A stretch of 39,782 bases of DNA from JAATGA01 sp047605605. Lineage in GTDB: Bacteria > Pseudomonadota > Alphaproteobacteria > Rhodobacterales > Rhodobacteraceae. Below, one piece after another: positions 1 through 8,894 of the stretch (within the stretch, counting starts at the first letter, position 1; each line of letters opens with the position of its first letter). The notes below the pieces were generated by a model that was not told where the DNA came from, searched no databases, and saw nothing but the letters and a program-made list of their open reading frames with translations. Where the stretch lies: the NCBI GenBank assembly GCA_047605605.1, contig JASGFG010000029.1, positions 1-39,782 on the forward strand, written 5' to 3'. The translations under genes and the position numbers were made by a program.

Positions 1-64
1 TCGGACAGGTCGGACAGGTCGGACAGGTCGGACAGGTCGGACAGGTCGGACAGGTCGGACAGGT
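1..64. repeat. 9-bp tandem repeat, about 7 copies
   Basis: Seven perfect head-to-tail copies of TCGGACAGG fill the left edge and are probably truncated by it. The unit is a multiple of three, and on the plus strand the frame of the following gene stays open through it (Gly-Gln-Val repeats) to position 1. However, the downstream gene has a good internal start at 81, so the array is more likely non-coding DNA between genes, or the tail of a gene lying outside the window. Confidence 0.95.
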
Positions 65-80
65 GCGCAGGGGCGCGAGG

Positions 81-554
81 ATGGAAGGCAGCTGCACCTG
101 CGGACGGGTCCGGTTCCGGCTGACCGACAGGCCGCTTTTCGTCCATGCCTGTCATTGCCGCTGGTGCCAGCGGGAAACCGGCTCTGCCTTCGCCTGGAAT
201 GCGATGATCGAGGCCGACCGGGTGGACCTGCTGGCCGGAGAGCCGGTTGCAGTCATGACCCCCTCGGCCTCGGGTCAGGGGCAGGAGATCCTGCGCTGTC
301 CCGACTGCCACGTCGCCTTGTGGAGCCATTATGCCTCGATGCGGCGGGCGCTGGCCTTCGTGCGGGTCGGCACGCTGGCCCGGCCTGCTGACTATCCGCC
401 CGACATCCACATCTTTGCCGAAACCCGCCAGCTGTGGGTCACGCCTGCGCCGGGCGTGCCGGTGGCGGCGGAATACTACGACCGCCGGACGCTGTGGCCG
501 GACTGGGCGCTGGAGCGTTTCGCGGCGCTGACGACGCGCATAGACGCCCGCTGA
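81..554 (+). CDS. GFA family (CENP-V/GFA domain) zinc-binding enzyme
   Basis: A 157-residue single-domain protein of the glutathione-dependent formaldehyde-activating (GFA) fold. Visible zinc ligands are the early CTCG pair, the CHCRWCQ block followed by the family's typical GSAF segment, and a second CPDCH pair near residue 75. Members are cytosolic; the founding enzyme was described as forming S-hydroxymethylglutathione, but most homologues have no proven substrate, so only the fold is assigned. ATG 81 is chosen because AGGGG lies 7 bases upstream; an in-frame GTG at 63 lies inside the tandem-repeat border and lacks a ribosome site. About 250 bases without a gene follow before the Mrp operon, in which I see no clear promoter. 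Confidence 0.85.
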   Translation: MEGSCTCGRVRFRLTDRPLFVHACHCRWCQRETGSAFAWNAMIEADRVDLLAGEPVAVMTPSASGQGQEILRCPDCHVALWSHYASMRRALAFVRVGTLARPADYPPDIHIFAETRQLWVTPAPGVPVAAEYYDRRTLWPDWALERFAALTTRIDAR

Positions 555-804
555 CGCGACTGTTTCCATTTGCTACGATGATGTTATCCCGGCGGGCGGC
601 ATTCACGCTCGACACTGGAAGGACGGGGCCGTAGGGTCCGGGGAAATCCTGCGTGTATCAGGCACTTCCCTTTGGAACGCAGTCTTGCGCGGCGCCATTT
701 GCGCCGGATCGACGCGAGGCTGTCCAGTCTAGATGGTCGCGGGACAACCCTCGCCCGGCGGCCCCGTGCCGTTTCCCGCAACGCCAGACCCCAAACCCGG
801 ACGA

Positions 805-3726
805 ATGATAGAACAGAACCTGCTGCTTGCCCTGATCCTGATGCCCTTTGCGGGAAGCCTGCTGGCCACGACCCTGCCGGTCAATGCCCGCAACGCCGAG
901 GCATGGCTGGCGGGCGCGGTGATGGCGGCGGGACTGGCGATGCTGGCCGCCCTCTATCCGGCGGTGGAGGAGGGCGGGGTGGTGCGCCATACCATCCGTT
1001 GGGTGCCGTCGCTGGGGCTGAACCTGACCTTCCGCATGGATGGTTTCGCCTGGACCTTTCTGGTGCTGGTCTTCGGCATCGGCGGGCTGGTGGTGCTTTA
1101 CGCGCGTTACTACCTGTCGCCGCGCGATCCGGTGCCGCGGTTCTATGCCTTTCTGCTGGCCTTCGCCGGGGCGATGGCGGGAATGCTGGTGTCGGGCAAC
1201 ATCATCATGCTGGTGGTGTTCTGGGAACTGACCAGTTTCTTTTCCTTCCTGCTGATCGGCTATTGGCACCATATCCCGCAGGCGCGCGACGGGGCGCGGA
1301 TGGCGCTGGTCGTCACCGCGACGGGGGGCCTGTGCCTTCTGGCCGCGATGCTGGTGATCGGGCATGTGCTGGGCAGCTATGACCTGGACAAGGTGCTGCA
1401 ATCGGGCGCCGCCTTGCGCAGCAATGCGCTCTACCCCGTGGCCTTGGTGCTGCTGCTGCTGGGGGCCTTTACCAAATCGGCGCAGTTCCCGTTCCAGTTC
1501 TGGCTGCCGAACGCCATGGCGGCGCCCACGCCGGTGTCGTCCTACCTGCATTCTGCCACGATGGTGAAGATGGGGGTGTTCCTGCTGGTGCGGTTCTCGC
1601 CGGTGCTGGGGGGGACGCAGCTGTGGTTCTGGCTGGTGGCGGGGGTCGGGCTGGCGACCATGGTGGTCGGCGCGGTGATCGCGCTGTTCCGCCACGACCT
1701 GAAGGGATTGCTCGCCTATTCCACCATCAGCCATCTGGGCCTGATCACCGCGCTGGCGGGCATCGGCAGCCCGGCGGCGATCATCGCCGCGATCTTTCAC
1801 ATCGTGAACCATGCGGTGTTCAAGGCGTCGCTGTTCATGGCCGCAGGCATCATCGACCACGAGACGGGCACGCGCGACATGCGCCGCCTGTCGGGGCTGA
1901 TCCGGCTGATGCCGTTCACATCCGTGCTGGCCATCGTCGCGGCCGGGGCGATGGCAGGGGTGCCGTTGCTGAACGGGTTCCTGTCGAAAGAGATGTTCTT
2001 TGCCGAGGCGGTCGAATGGCACAACGGGTCGTGGCTGGACGACAACATGCCGTATATCGCCACCTTCGCCTCGCTGTTCTCGGTTGCCTATTCGCTGCGG
2101 TTCATCCACACCGTCTTCTTCGGCCCGCCGCCCGTGGATCTGCCCAAGAACCCGCACGAGCCGGTGTTCTGGATGCGTTTTCCGGTGCTGGTGCTGGTGG
2201 TGCTGTGCCTGCTGATCGGGATTTTCCCCGAGGCGGTGCTGGGCCACATCCTGCACACCGCCGCGCTGGGCGTGCTGGGCGCGGCCACGCCCGATTTCAG
2301 CCTGGAGGTCTGGCACGGCCTGAACACCCCCCTGATCATGAGCCTGGTGGCCATGGCCGGCGGCATCCTGCTTTACGCCCTTCTGGCCCGCCGCCTGCCC
2401 GAGGGGCCCGAAGGCCCGCCGATCCTGCATCACATCCGCGGGCAGAAGATATTCGACCGCATCCTGCTGCTGATGTCGTGGAAATGGCCGCGCGAGGCGA
2501 ACCGGCTGTTCGGCACCGAAAAGCTGCAACCGCAATTGCGGATGATGGTGGTGCTGGCCTTTCTTGCCGCCGCCTGGACGCTGTGGGGCGCGGTGCGGAT
2601 GGCGCCCGCGCTGACGGTGGCCAGTTTCGATCCGGTCTTCGGCCTGTTGTGGCTGGCGGGGGCGGCCTGTGCGCTGACCGCGGCCTGGCAGGCGAAATAC
2701 CACCGCTTTGCCGCGCTGATCGCCCTGGGCGGGGCGGGGCTTGCCACCTGCGTGACCTATGCCTGGCTGTCGGCGCCCGACCTTGCGACGACGCAGCTGC
2801 TGGTCGAGATCGTCACCACGGTGCTGCTGCTGCTTGGCCTGCGGTGGCTGCCGCGGCGGCGAGAGGAGATCGAGGGCGACAACGACATCCGCGCCCGCAC
2901 CCGGCGCGGGCGCGATCTGGTCATCGCGGTGCTGTGCGGGGCGGGGCTGGCGCTTGTGTCCTATACCGTCATGACTTCGGCCCCCGGCGACACGATCGCC
3001 ACATGGTTCCTGCAAAACGCCTATGAGGAGGGGGGCGGGACCAATGTGGTCAACGTCATCCTCGTCGACTTCCGCGCCTTCGACACCTTTGGCGAGATCA
3101 CGGTGCTGGCCATCGTGGCGCTGACGGTCTTTGCGCTGCTGCGCCGGTTCCGCCCGGCGCAGGAAAGCGCCGACATCCCCGAACAGCAGCGGCTCCAGAA
3201 TGCCCAGGACGACGAGGCCGACGACCGCGAGACGGGCCAGACGGTCCGCGACTACCTCTATGTGCCTTCGGTCATCATGCAGTGGATGTTCCCGGCCATC
3301 GCCGCGCTGTCGGCCTATCTGTTCGTGCGGGGCCACGACCTGCCGGGCGGCGGATTCTCGGCGGGGGTGACGCTGGCCATCGCCTTTCTGCTGCAATACC
3401 TGGCCACGAATGTGCGGTGGGTGGAGGAACGGCTGCGTGTCCTGCCCGTCCGCTGGCTGGGCTTCGGCCTGCTGATCGCCTGTGCGACGGGGGCGGGATC
3501 GTTCCTGTTCGGCTATCCGTTCCTGACCGCCCATGCGCAGTATCTGGATATTCCGCTGATCGGGCAGGTGCCGGCCGCGACGGCGATGCTGTTCGACCTG
3601 GGGGTCTTTGCGGTGGTGCTGGGGGCGACGATCCTGATGCTGATCGCCATCGCGCACCAGTCGCTGCGGTCGACGCGGGCCCGCGAACGCGAAGAGGCCC
3701 GCGTGGCCGAAGGAGAGGGTGCCTGA
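805..3726 (+). CDS. mrpA: Mrp-type Na+(K+)/H+ antiporter subunit A fused to subunit B
   Basis: The largest subunit (973 residues) of a seven-part cation/proton antiporter in the inner membrane, related to NADH dehydrogenase proton channels. The N-terminal part is MrpA/NuoL-like: it has the conserved membrane glutamate in WELTSFFSFLLIGYW (near residue 141) and the FTKSAQFPFQFWLPNAM block with its key lysine near residue 223. From about residue 815 to 960 the sequence becomes an MrpB (MnhB) domain, marked by RGHDLPGGGFSAG. No separate mrpB exists, so A and B are one polypeptide, as in several alphaproteobacterial pha operons. I place the start at ATG 805 (MIEQNLLLAL), where the first membrane helix begins; an upstream in-frame ATG at 733 would add 24 proline-rich residues. 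The stop overlaps the next start (TGATG). Confidence 0.93.
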   Translation: MIEQNLLLALILMPFAGSLLATTLPVNARNAEAWLAGAVMAAGLAMLAALYPAVEEGGVVRHTIRWVPSLGLNLTFRMDGFAWTFLVLVFGIGGLVVLYARYYLSPRDPVPRFYAFLLAFAGAMAGMLVSGNIIMLVVFWELTSFFSFLLIGYWHHIPQARDGARMALVVTATGGLCLLAAMLVIGHVLGSYDLDKVLQSGAALRSNALYPVALVLLLLGAFTKSAQFPFQFWLPNAMAAPTPVSSYLHSATMVKMGVFLLVRFSPVLGGTQLWFWLVAGVGLATMVVGAVIALFRHDLKGLLAYSTISHLGLITALAGIGSPAAIIAAIFHIVNHAVFKASLFMAAGIIDHETGTRDMRRLSGLIRLMPFTSVLAIVAAGAMAGVPLLNGFLSKEMFFAEAVEWHNGSWLDDNMPYIATFASLFSVAYSLRFIHTVFFGPPPVDLPKNPHEPVFWMRFPVLVLVVLCLLIGIFPEAVLGHILHTAALGVLGAATPDFSLEVWHGLNTPLIMSLVAMAGGILLYALLARRLPEGPEGPPILHHIRGQKIFDRILLLMSWKWPREANRLFGTEKLQPQLRMMVVLAFLAAAWTLWGAVRMAPALTVASFDPVFGLLWLAGAACALTAAWQAKYHRFAALIALGGAGLATCVTYAWLSAPDLATTQLLVEIVTTVLLLLGLRWLPRRREEIEGDNDIRARTRRGRDLVIAVLCGAGLALVSYTVMTSAPGDTIATWFLQNAYEEGGGTNVVNVILVDFRAFDTFGEITVLAIVALTVFALLRRFRPAQESADIPEQQRLQNAQDDEADDRETGQTVRDYLYVPSVIMQWMFPAIAALSAYLFVRGHDLPGGGFSAGVTLAIAFLLQYLATNVRWVEERLRVLPVRWLGFGLLIACATGAGSFLFGYPFLTAHAQYLDIPLIGQVPAATAMLFDLGVFAVVLGATILMLIAIAHQSLRSTRAREREEARVAEGEGA

Positions 3727-4067
3727 TGGAACTGACGCTTTCGCTGGCCATCGGCATCCTCTTCGGATCGGGCACCTGGCTCTTGCTGCGCCCGCGCAGC
3801 TTTCAGGTGATCATCGGGCTGTGCCTGATGTCCTATGGGGTGAACCTGTTCATCTTCTCGATGGGGCGGCTGCGCACCGGCGCGGCCCCCATCCTGTCGA
3901 AATACGGCCAGACCGATCCCGCCGCGCTGACCGACCCCGTGCCGCAGGCGCTGGTCCTGACGGCAATCGTCATCTCCTTTGCCACCACGGCGCTGTTTCT
4001 GGTGGTGATGATGGCCTCGCGCGGGTTGACGGGCACCGACCATGTCGACGGGAGGGAGCGGGAATGA
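3726..4067 (+). CDS. mrpC: Mrp antiporter subunit C (NuoK-like)
   Basis: A 113-residue, three-helix membrane protein of the MrpC/MnhC family, homologous to NuoK of complex I. The GLCLMSYGVNLFIFSMGRL segment and the DPVPQALVLTAIVISFA segment are the family signatures. It is the small partner of subunits A and D in the proton/cation-translocating membrane complex. Its ATG shares one base with the stop of the subunit A-B gene, and its own stop overlaps the next start as ATGA, so translation is coupled on both sides. Length matches the family. Confidence 0.93.
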   Translation: MELTLSLAIGILFGSGTWLLLRPRSFQVIIGLCLMSYGVNLFIFSMGRLRTGAAPILSKYGQTDPAALTDPVPQALVLTAIVISFATTALFLVVMMASRGLTGTDHVDGRERE

Positions 4068-5755
4068 ACCTTTCTCCCGAACATCTGATCATCGCGCCGA
4101 TCCTGATCCCGCTGGTCGCGGGGGCGCTGATGCTGCTGTATGAGGATCGGCAGCGCCGGGCAAAGATGGTCATCTCGCTGGTCTCGTCCGCCCTGCTGCT
4201 GCTGGTGGCGGTGCAGCTGATGGTCATGTCCAAGGGCAGCGGGCCATCGGATGCGAACCGGATCGGGCTTTACCTGCTGGGGGACTGGCCGTCGCCTTTT
4301 GGCATCGTGCTGGTGCTGGATCGCCTGTCGGCGCTGATGCTGGTTCTGGTGGCGCTGCTGGCGACGCCGGCGCTGGTCTATTCCGCCGCGGGCTGGCACC
4401 GGCAGGGGCAGCATTTCCATTCGCTGTTCCAGTTCCTGCTGATGGGGCTGAACGGGGCCTTCCTGACGGGCGACCTGTTCAACCTGTTCGTGTTCTTCGA
4501 GGTGCTGCTGGCGGCCAGCTATGGCCTGCTGCTGCACGGCACCGGGCAGGCGCGGGTGCGGATGGGGCTGCATTACATCGCGATCAACCTTGCGGCCTCG
4601 CTGCTGTTCCTGATCGGGGTGTCGCTGATCTATGGCGTCACCGGCACGCTGAACATGGCGGAACTGGCGGCGAAACTGCCCGATCTGGCCGATGCCGACC
4701 GGCCGATGGTCCATGCGGCGGCGGCGCTGCTGGGGATCGCCTTTCTGGTCAAGGCGGGGATGTGGCCGTTGTCCTTCTGGCTGCCGGGCACCTATATGGC
4801 CGCCTCTGCCCCCGTGGGCGCGATGTTCGCGATCATGACCAAGGTGGGGATCTATGTCGTGCTGCGGCTGTCGTCGCTGTTGTTCGGGGACGGGCACCTG
4901 TCGTCCGGCTTCGGGGCCGAGGTGCTGATGATCGGCGGGATCGGCACGATCCTTTTCGGACTGACGGGGGTTCTGGCCTCGCAGCGGCTGGGGCGGATGG
5001 CGGGCAATCTGGTGCTGGTCTCGACCGGGACGATGCTGACGGTGATCGGCATGGGACTGGACGGCGCCTCGTCCAACCTGATCGCGGCGGGGTTGTTCTA
5101 CATGGTTTCGTCCACGGTCGCGACTTCGGCCCTGTTCCTGCTGATGGAACCGCTGGAGCGGGAAAGCGGCGGCATCGCCGCGCTGCTGGCGCTGACCGCC
5201 GACGCCTATGGCATCGACGAGGCCGAGGATGACACGCCCGAGGTGGGGCTGGCCATTCCCGGCGCGCTGACGGTGCTGGGCGGCTGTTTCGTGGGCGTGG
5301 TTCTGCTGCTGGCCGGCCTGCCGCCGCTGTCGGGCTTTGTCGGCAAGGTGGCGATGCTGACCGCCGCCATGAACCCCGAGGGGCTGAATCGCCTGTCCGA
5401 GATCACACCCCAGGTCTGGGCCTTTGCGGCGGTGCTGCTGATGTCGGGCCTTGCCACGATGGTGGCGCTGGTCCGGGTGGGCATCCAGACCTTCTGGGTC
5501 ACGGCCGAGGAGGAACTGCCCCGCGTCCTGGCGCTGGAACTGGGGCCGGTGGTGGCGCTGCTGCTGATGGCGGTGACGATGACCGTCCAGGCCGAGCCGG
5601 TGATGCGTTACATGACCACCACGGCGATGGCGCTGGACCGGCCGCAGATCTATGTCGGCGGCGTGATCCGCGCCGCCCGCGTGGGCGAGGCGATCCCGCC
5701 CGCCGCGCCCCCCGCCGCCGCGATGCAGGCCCCGGCCGAGGGGGCCGCGCCATGA
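4064..5755 (+). CDS. mrpD: Mrp antiporter subunit D (NuoN/NuoM-like)
   Basis: A 563-residue multi-helix membrane protein of the proton-translocating NADH-quinone oxidoreductase family. The conserved glutamate lies in FNLFVFFEVLLAASYGLLL, and the lysine-bearing helix in FLVKAGMWPLSFWLPG is followed by a KVGIYV segment, as expected for MrpD. An in-frame upstream extension into mrpC exists, but ATG 4064, in the ATGA overlap, gives the normal N-terminus (MNLSPEHLIIAPILIP). The C-terminal roughly 40 residues are Ala/Pro-rich and probably disordered. Together with subunit A it is expected to form the ion pathway. Confidence 0.93.
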   Translation: MNLSPEHLIIAPILIPLVAGALMLLYEDRQRRAKMVISLVSSALLLLVAVQLMVMSKGSGPSDANRIGLYLLGDWPSPFGIVLVLDRLSALMLVLVALLATPALVYSAAGWHRQGQHFHSLFQFLLMGLNGAFLTGDLFNLFVFFEVLLAASYGLLLHGTGQARVRMGLHYIAINLAASLLFLIGVSLIYGVTGTLNMAELAAKLPDLADADRPMVHAAAALLGIAFLVKAGMWPLSFWLPGTYMAASAPVGAMFAIMTKVGIYVVLRLSSLLFGDGHLSSGFGAEVLMIGGIGTILFGLTGVLASQRLGRMAGNLVLVSTGTMLTVIGMGLDGASSNLIAAGLFYMVSSTVATSALFLLMEPLERESGGIAALLALTADAYGIDEAEDDTPEVGLAIPGALTVLGGCFVGVVLLLAGLPPLSGFVGKVAMLTAAMNPEGLNRLSEITPQVWAFAAVLLMSGLATMVALVRVGIQTFWVTAEEELPRVLALELGPVVALLLMAVTMTVQAEPVMRYMTTTAMALDRPQIYVGGVIRAARVGEAIPPAAPPAAAMQAPAEGAAP

Positions 5756-6243
5756 TCGCCCGCATCCTGCCGCATCCGATCCTGACCTTTGCCCTGGTTC
5801 TGCTGTGGATGATCCTGAACAGCTTTTCGATCGGCCACCTGATCCTTGGCGCCATGGTCGGCCTTGGCGCGGGCAAGGCGATGGCGGCCCTGCATCCGGC
5901 CCGCCCCCGCATACGGCGGTTGGATCTGCTGATCCGGCTGTTCTTCATCGTCGGTGGCGACATCATCCGGTCGAACATCGCGGTGGCGACGCTGATCCTG
6001 AGCGGCGGGCGGCACGGGCGCCGGCGGTCGGGTTTCGTGGAGATCCGGCTGGATCTGCATGACGAAACCGCGCTGGCCGCGCTGGCCGTCATCGTGACCG
6101 CGACGCCGGGGACCGCCTGGCTAGACTATCGCCCGGCGACGGGGGTGCTGCTTCTTCACGTCTTCGACCTGATCGACGAAGAGCAGTGGCGCCAGACGAT
6201 CAAGGGCCGCTACGAAAGCCTGCTGATGGAGATCTTTCAATGA
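5752..6243 (+). CDS. mrpE: Mrp antiporter subunit E
   Basis: A 163-residue MrpE/MnhE protein: membrane helices at the N-terminus and a cytosolic C-terminal domain containing the TPGTAWLDY motif that typifies the family (TPGT). It is required for assembly and activity of the antiporter complex in organisms where it has been studied. It starts inside the mrpD stop (ATGA) and its stop overlaps mrpF the same way. Confidence 0.92.
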   Translation: MIARILPHPILTFALVLLWMILNSFSIGHLILGAMVGLGAGKAMAALHPARPRIRRLDLLIRLFFIVGGDIIRSNIAVATLILSGGRHGRRRSGFVEIRLDLHDETALAALAVIVTATPGTAWLDYRPATGVLLLHVFDLIDEEQWRQTIKGRYESLLMEIFQ

Positions 6244-6521
6244 GCGTGCAGATCCTGACCTATGCCCTGATCCTAGCGCAGATCCTGCTGGCCATCGCCT
6301 TGTGCCTGGCGGCCGTGCGTATCCTGAAAGGCCCGCGCGCGCAGGACCGGGTGTTGGGGCTGGATACGCTGTATGTCAATGCGATGCTGCTGATGGTGAC
6401 GACCGGCATCCGCGAGGGCACGCCCTTTCTGTTCGAGGCGGCGCTGGTGATCGGGATGTTGGGCTTCGTCTCGTCTGTCGCGGCGGCAAAATTCCTGATG
6501 CGGGGCGAGGTGATCGAATGA
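6240..6521 (+). CDS. mrpF: Mrp antiporter subunit F
   Basis: A 93-residue, three-helix membrane protein. The RILKGPRAQDRVLGLDTL segment and the acidic FEAALVIGMLGFVSSVAAAKF helix are the MrpF/MnhF hallmarks. ATG 6240 lies in the ATGA overlap with mrpE; an in-frame start 54 bases further upstream would only read into mrpE. It is a structural subunit of the antiporter complex. Confidence 0.92.
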   Translation: MSVQILTYALILAQILLAIALCLAAVRILKGPRAQDRVLGLDTLYVNAMLLMVTTGIREGTPFLFEAALVIGMLGFVSSVAAAKFLMRGEVIE

Positions 6522-6871
6522 CCCATCTGGAAACCCTGCCGCTCTGGGCCGCCATTCCCGCGGCGGTTCTGGTGGTGCTGGGCGCCGCGCTGGCGCTGAT
6601 CGGCACCTGGGGGCTGTTCCGGCTGCGGTCCTTCTACGACCGCATCCATGCGCCGACGCTGGGCACCAGCTGGGGCACGGCGGCGATCATGCTGGCCTCG
6701 ATGCTTGTGTTTTCGGTGGCAGGCGGCAAACTGGTGGTGCACGAACTGGTGATCGGTATCTTCATCATGTTGACGACCCCCGTCACACTGATGCTTCTGG
6801 GACGGGCAACGCTGTATCGCGACCGCACGGAAGAGGCCGGAACGGCTGAAAAGGAAGACACGACCGGATGA
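6518..6871 (+). CDS. mrpG: Mrp antiporter subunit G
   Basis: A 117-residue membrane protein of the MrpG/MnhG family, recognised by GTWGLFRLRSFYDRIHAPTL followed by a GTSWGT turn and two more helices ending in TTPVTLMLLGRA. ATG 6518 overlaps the mrpF stop (ATGA). The short charged C-terminal tail ends in another ATGA overlap, with the AI-2E gene, which ties that gene to the antiporter operon. Confidence 0.92.
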   Translation: MTHLETLPLWAAIPAAVLVVLGAALALIGTWGLFRLRSFYDRIHAPTLGTSWGTAAIMLASMLVFSVAGGKLVVHELVIGIFIMLTTPVTLMLLGRATLYRDRTEEAGTAEKEDTTG

Positions 6872-8004
6872 CAGCCCTGCCACCGCCGCCCGCGCGCCCC
6901 GAAACCCCGCCGTCGCGCAGCCGGGGGTGGACCCGCCCGCTGATCACCGATGCTTCGGCCGCCCGCTGGCTGCTGCTGGGGGTGCTGGTCGCCTCGGTCT
7001 GGTTCTTTCACGGATTCATCGTGCCGGTGCTGGCGGCGATGATCATCGCTTTTGCCAGCTGGCCCGTGCTGCTGCGGGTGCAGTCGGCCCTTCGTATCCA
7101 CCGCCTGACGGCGGCGGCGCTGCTGGTGCTGCTGATCGTGGGCTTCCTGATCGTGCCCATCACGCTGGCCATGGTCTATGCCTTTGGCGAGTTGAAGAAC
7201 TGGGTGTCCTGGGGGATCCAGGTCAACGCCAACGGCGCGCCGCCGCCCCGCTGGATTGCCGGCTTTCCGCAGATCGGGGACTGGGCCGCAGAGCAATGGG
7301 ATCTTTACGTCGGCAAGCCCGGCGGGGTGGGCCATATCGCGCAGTTGGTGTCGGGCGAGAACATCGGCTCGATCTACCGCGCGGTTCTGGCGGCAGGGTC
7401 GCTGGCGTTCCATCTGGTGCTGACGCTGCTGTTCATGCTGATCGCGCTGTTCATCTTCTATCGCGACGGCGAAAAGATCGCCGCCCAGATCGACCGCGTG
7501 GGCCAGCGCATCCTTCCGAACCGCTGGGACCGGCTGAGCCGGGTCGTTCCCACCATGATCTCGGCCACCGTCACCGGCATGACGTTGATCGCCATCGCCG
7601 AAGGGGTGGTGCTGGGCATCGCCTACTGGATCGCGGGCGTCCCGTCGCCGGTGACGCTGGGGGTGATCACCGGATTCATGGCGCTGATTCCCGGCGGCGC
7701 GCCGCTGTGCTTCACGCTGGTGTCGATCTACCTTTTCGCCTCCGGTTCGCCCTATCACGCCGCGGGGCTGTTCGTCTGGGGCACGCTGGAGCTTTTCATC
7801 GTCGACAAGACGGTGCGCCCGGTGCTGGTCGGCGGGCCTGCGAAACTGCCGTTCCTGCCCACCTTCTTCGGCCTGATCGGCGGGGTAAAGACCATGGGCA
7901 TCGTCGGCCTGTTCATCGGCCCCGTCCTGATGGCGCTGCTGGTCGCCATGTGGCGCGAATGGCAGCGCGAAATCGACCAGAGTGACAGCATCCCCCCGCG
8001 CTGA
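6868..8004 (+). CDS. AI-2E/UPF0118 family membrane protein in the Mrp operon
   Basis: A 378-residue polytopic inner-membrane protein of the AI-2E family transporter group (PerM/YdiK/TqsA-like), with a Pro-rich cytosolic N-terminus, helices from about residue 28, and the family's conserved C-terminal block (ALIPGGAP, then LPTFFGLIGGVKTMGIVGLFIGPVLMAL). The family name comes from an E. coli member linked to autoinducer-2 export, but at least one UPF0118 protein, from a halophilic Halobacillus, has been reported as a Na+(Li+)/H+ antiporter. Here the start lies within the mrpG stop (ATGA), so an ion-homeostasis role is inferred. A GC hairpin without a T-run spans the stop codon (7996-8010). Confidence 0.88.
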   Translation: MTALPPPPARPETPPSRSRGWTRPLITDASAARWLLLGVLVASVWFFHGFIVPVLAAMIIAFASWPVLLRVQSALRIHRLTAAALLVLLIVGFLIVPITLAMVYAFGELKNWVSWGIQVNANGAPPPRWIAGFPQIGDWAAEQWDLYVGKPGGVGHIAQLVSGENIGSIYRAVLAAGSLAFHLVLTLLFMLIALFIFYRDGEKIAAQIDRVGQRILPNRWDRLSRVVPTMISATVTGMTLIAIAEGVVLGIAYWIAGVPSPVTLGVITGFMALIPGGAPLCFTLVSIYLFASGSPYHAAGLFVWGTLELFIVDKTVRPVLVGGPAKLPFLPTFFGLIGGVKTMGIVGLFIGPVLMALLVAMWREWQREIDQSDSIPPR

Positions 8005-8022
8005 GCGCGGCGGGGCGGGCGG

Positions 8023-8805
8023 TCACATGTCCAGCTCCACCCAGGCCGGGACGTGGTCCGAGGGTTTTTCCTCGCCCCTGACCGCCTTGTCGATGCCGGT
8101 TCCGGTCATTCGGTCGGCGGCCTGCGGCGACAGCAGCAGGTGGTCGATGCGGATGCCGTTGTTGCGTTCCCAGGCCCCGGCCTGATAGTCCCAGAAGGTA
8201 TAGAGGCCGGGGCGCGGGTCGCGGATGCGGATCGCCTCGGTCAGACCCAGGTGGATCATCCGGCGAAAGGCCGCGCGGCTTTCCGGCAGGAACAGCGCAT
8301 CCCCCACCCAGGCCTCGGGGCGGGCGGCATCCCTCGGCTCGGGGATGACGTTGTAATCGCCCGCGAAAACCAGCGGCATCTCGGTTTCCAGCAGCGCCGC
8401 GATGCGCGCCCGCATCCGATCCATCCAGGCCAGTTTGTAGTCGTATTTCGGCCCCGGCGCGGGGTTGCCGTTCGGCAGATACAGCCCGCACAGCCTCACC
8501 TGACCGTTCAGGCCATGAACCGTCGCCTCGATCCAGCGGGCCTGTTCGTCGGTCTCATCCCCCGGCAGGCCGCGCACCACATCCGACAGCCGCAGGCGCG
8601 ACAGGATCGCCACCCCGTTGAAGCCCTTTTGGCCGTGGGTTTCCACCGCCCAGCCTTCGGCCTCGAACAATTCGCGCGGGAAATTCTCGTCCACCGACTT
8701 GATCTCTTGCAGGCAGACCACATCGGCGCCCGATGCGGTCAGCCAGCGGGGTAGGGCCTCGATCCGGGCCTTGATGCCGTTGATGTTGAAGGTGGCGATC
8801 TTCAT
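8023..8805 (-). CDS. xthA: exodeoxyribonuclease III (AP endonuclease)
   Basis: A 260-residue exonuclease III of the EEP fold, which cleaves DNA at abasic sites and removes 3' blocking groups in base-excision repair. The full active site is visible with near-E. coli numbering: Asn7, Glu34 in LQEIK, Tyr109 in LYLPNG, Asp150 and Asn152 in GDYNV, and the final Asp250-His251 pair in PSDHVP. It is convergent with the AI-2E gene (18 bases apart) and divergent from the glycosyltransferase gene, with an 89-base shared upstream region. Confidence 0.94.
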   Translation of the reverse strand: MKIATFNINGIKARIEALPRWLTASGADVVCLQEIKSVDENFPRELFEAEGWAVETHGQKGFNGVAILSRLRLSDVVRGLPGDETDEQARWIEATVHGLNGQVRLCGLYLPNGNPAPGPKYDYKLAWMDRMRARIAALLETEMPLVFAGDYNVIPEPRDAARPEAWVGDALFLPESRAAFRRMIHLGLTEAIRIRDPRPGLYTFWDYQAGAWERNNGIRIDHLLLSPQAADRMTGTGIDKAVRGEEKPSDHVPAWVELDM

Positions 8806-8894
8806 GGGGCCTCCATCGGCGAACGGACGCGGCTTGCCAGCGTGCGGACCTTCTGGTTATCGGGGGACGGACCCGATGCCAAGGAGCTTTGCCG

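Noticed and set aside
1..64. CRISPR array at the left edge
   Set aside because: Units are contiguous 9-mers without spacers and no cas genes are near.
658..3657. A 999-codon minus-strand open frame opposite mrpA
   Set aside because: Very rich in His, Gln, Arg and Pro, with no domain; it is the antisense shadow of the GC-rich mrpA-B gene.
6868..8004. Autoinducer-2 exporter as a firm function
   Set aside because: The family label does not establish the substrate, and the Mrp operon context points to ion transport.
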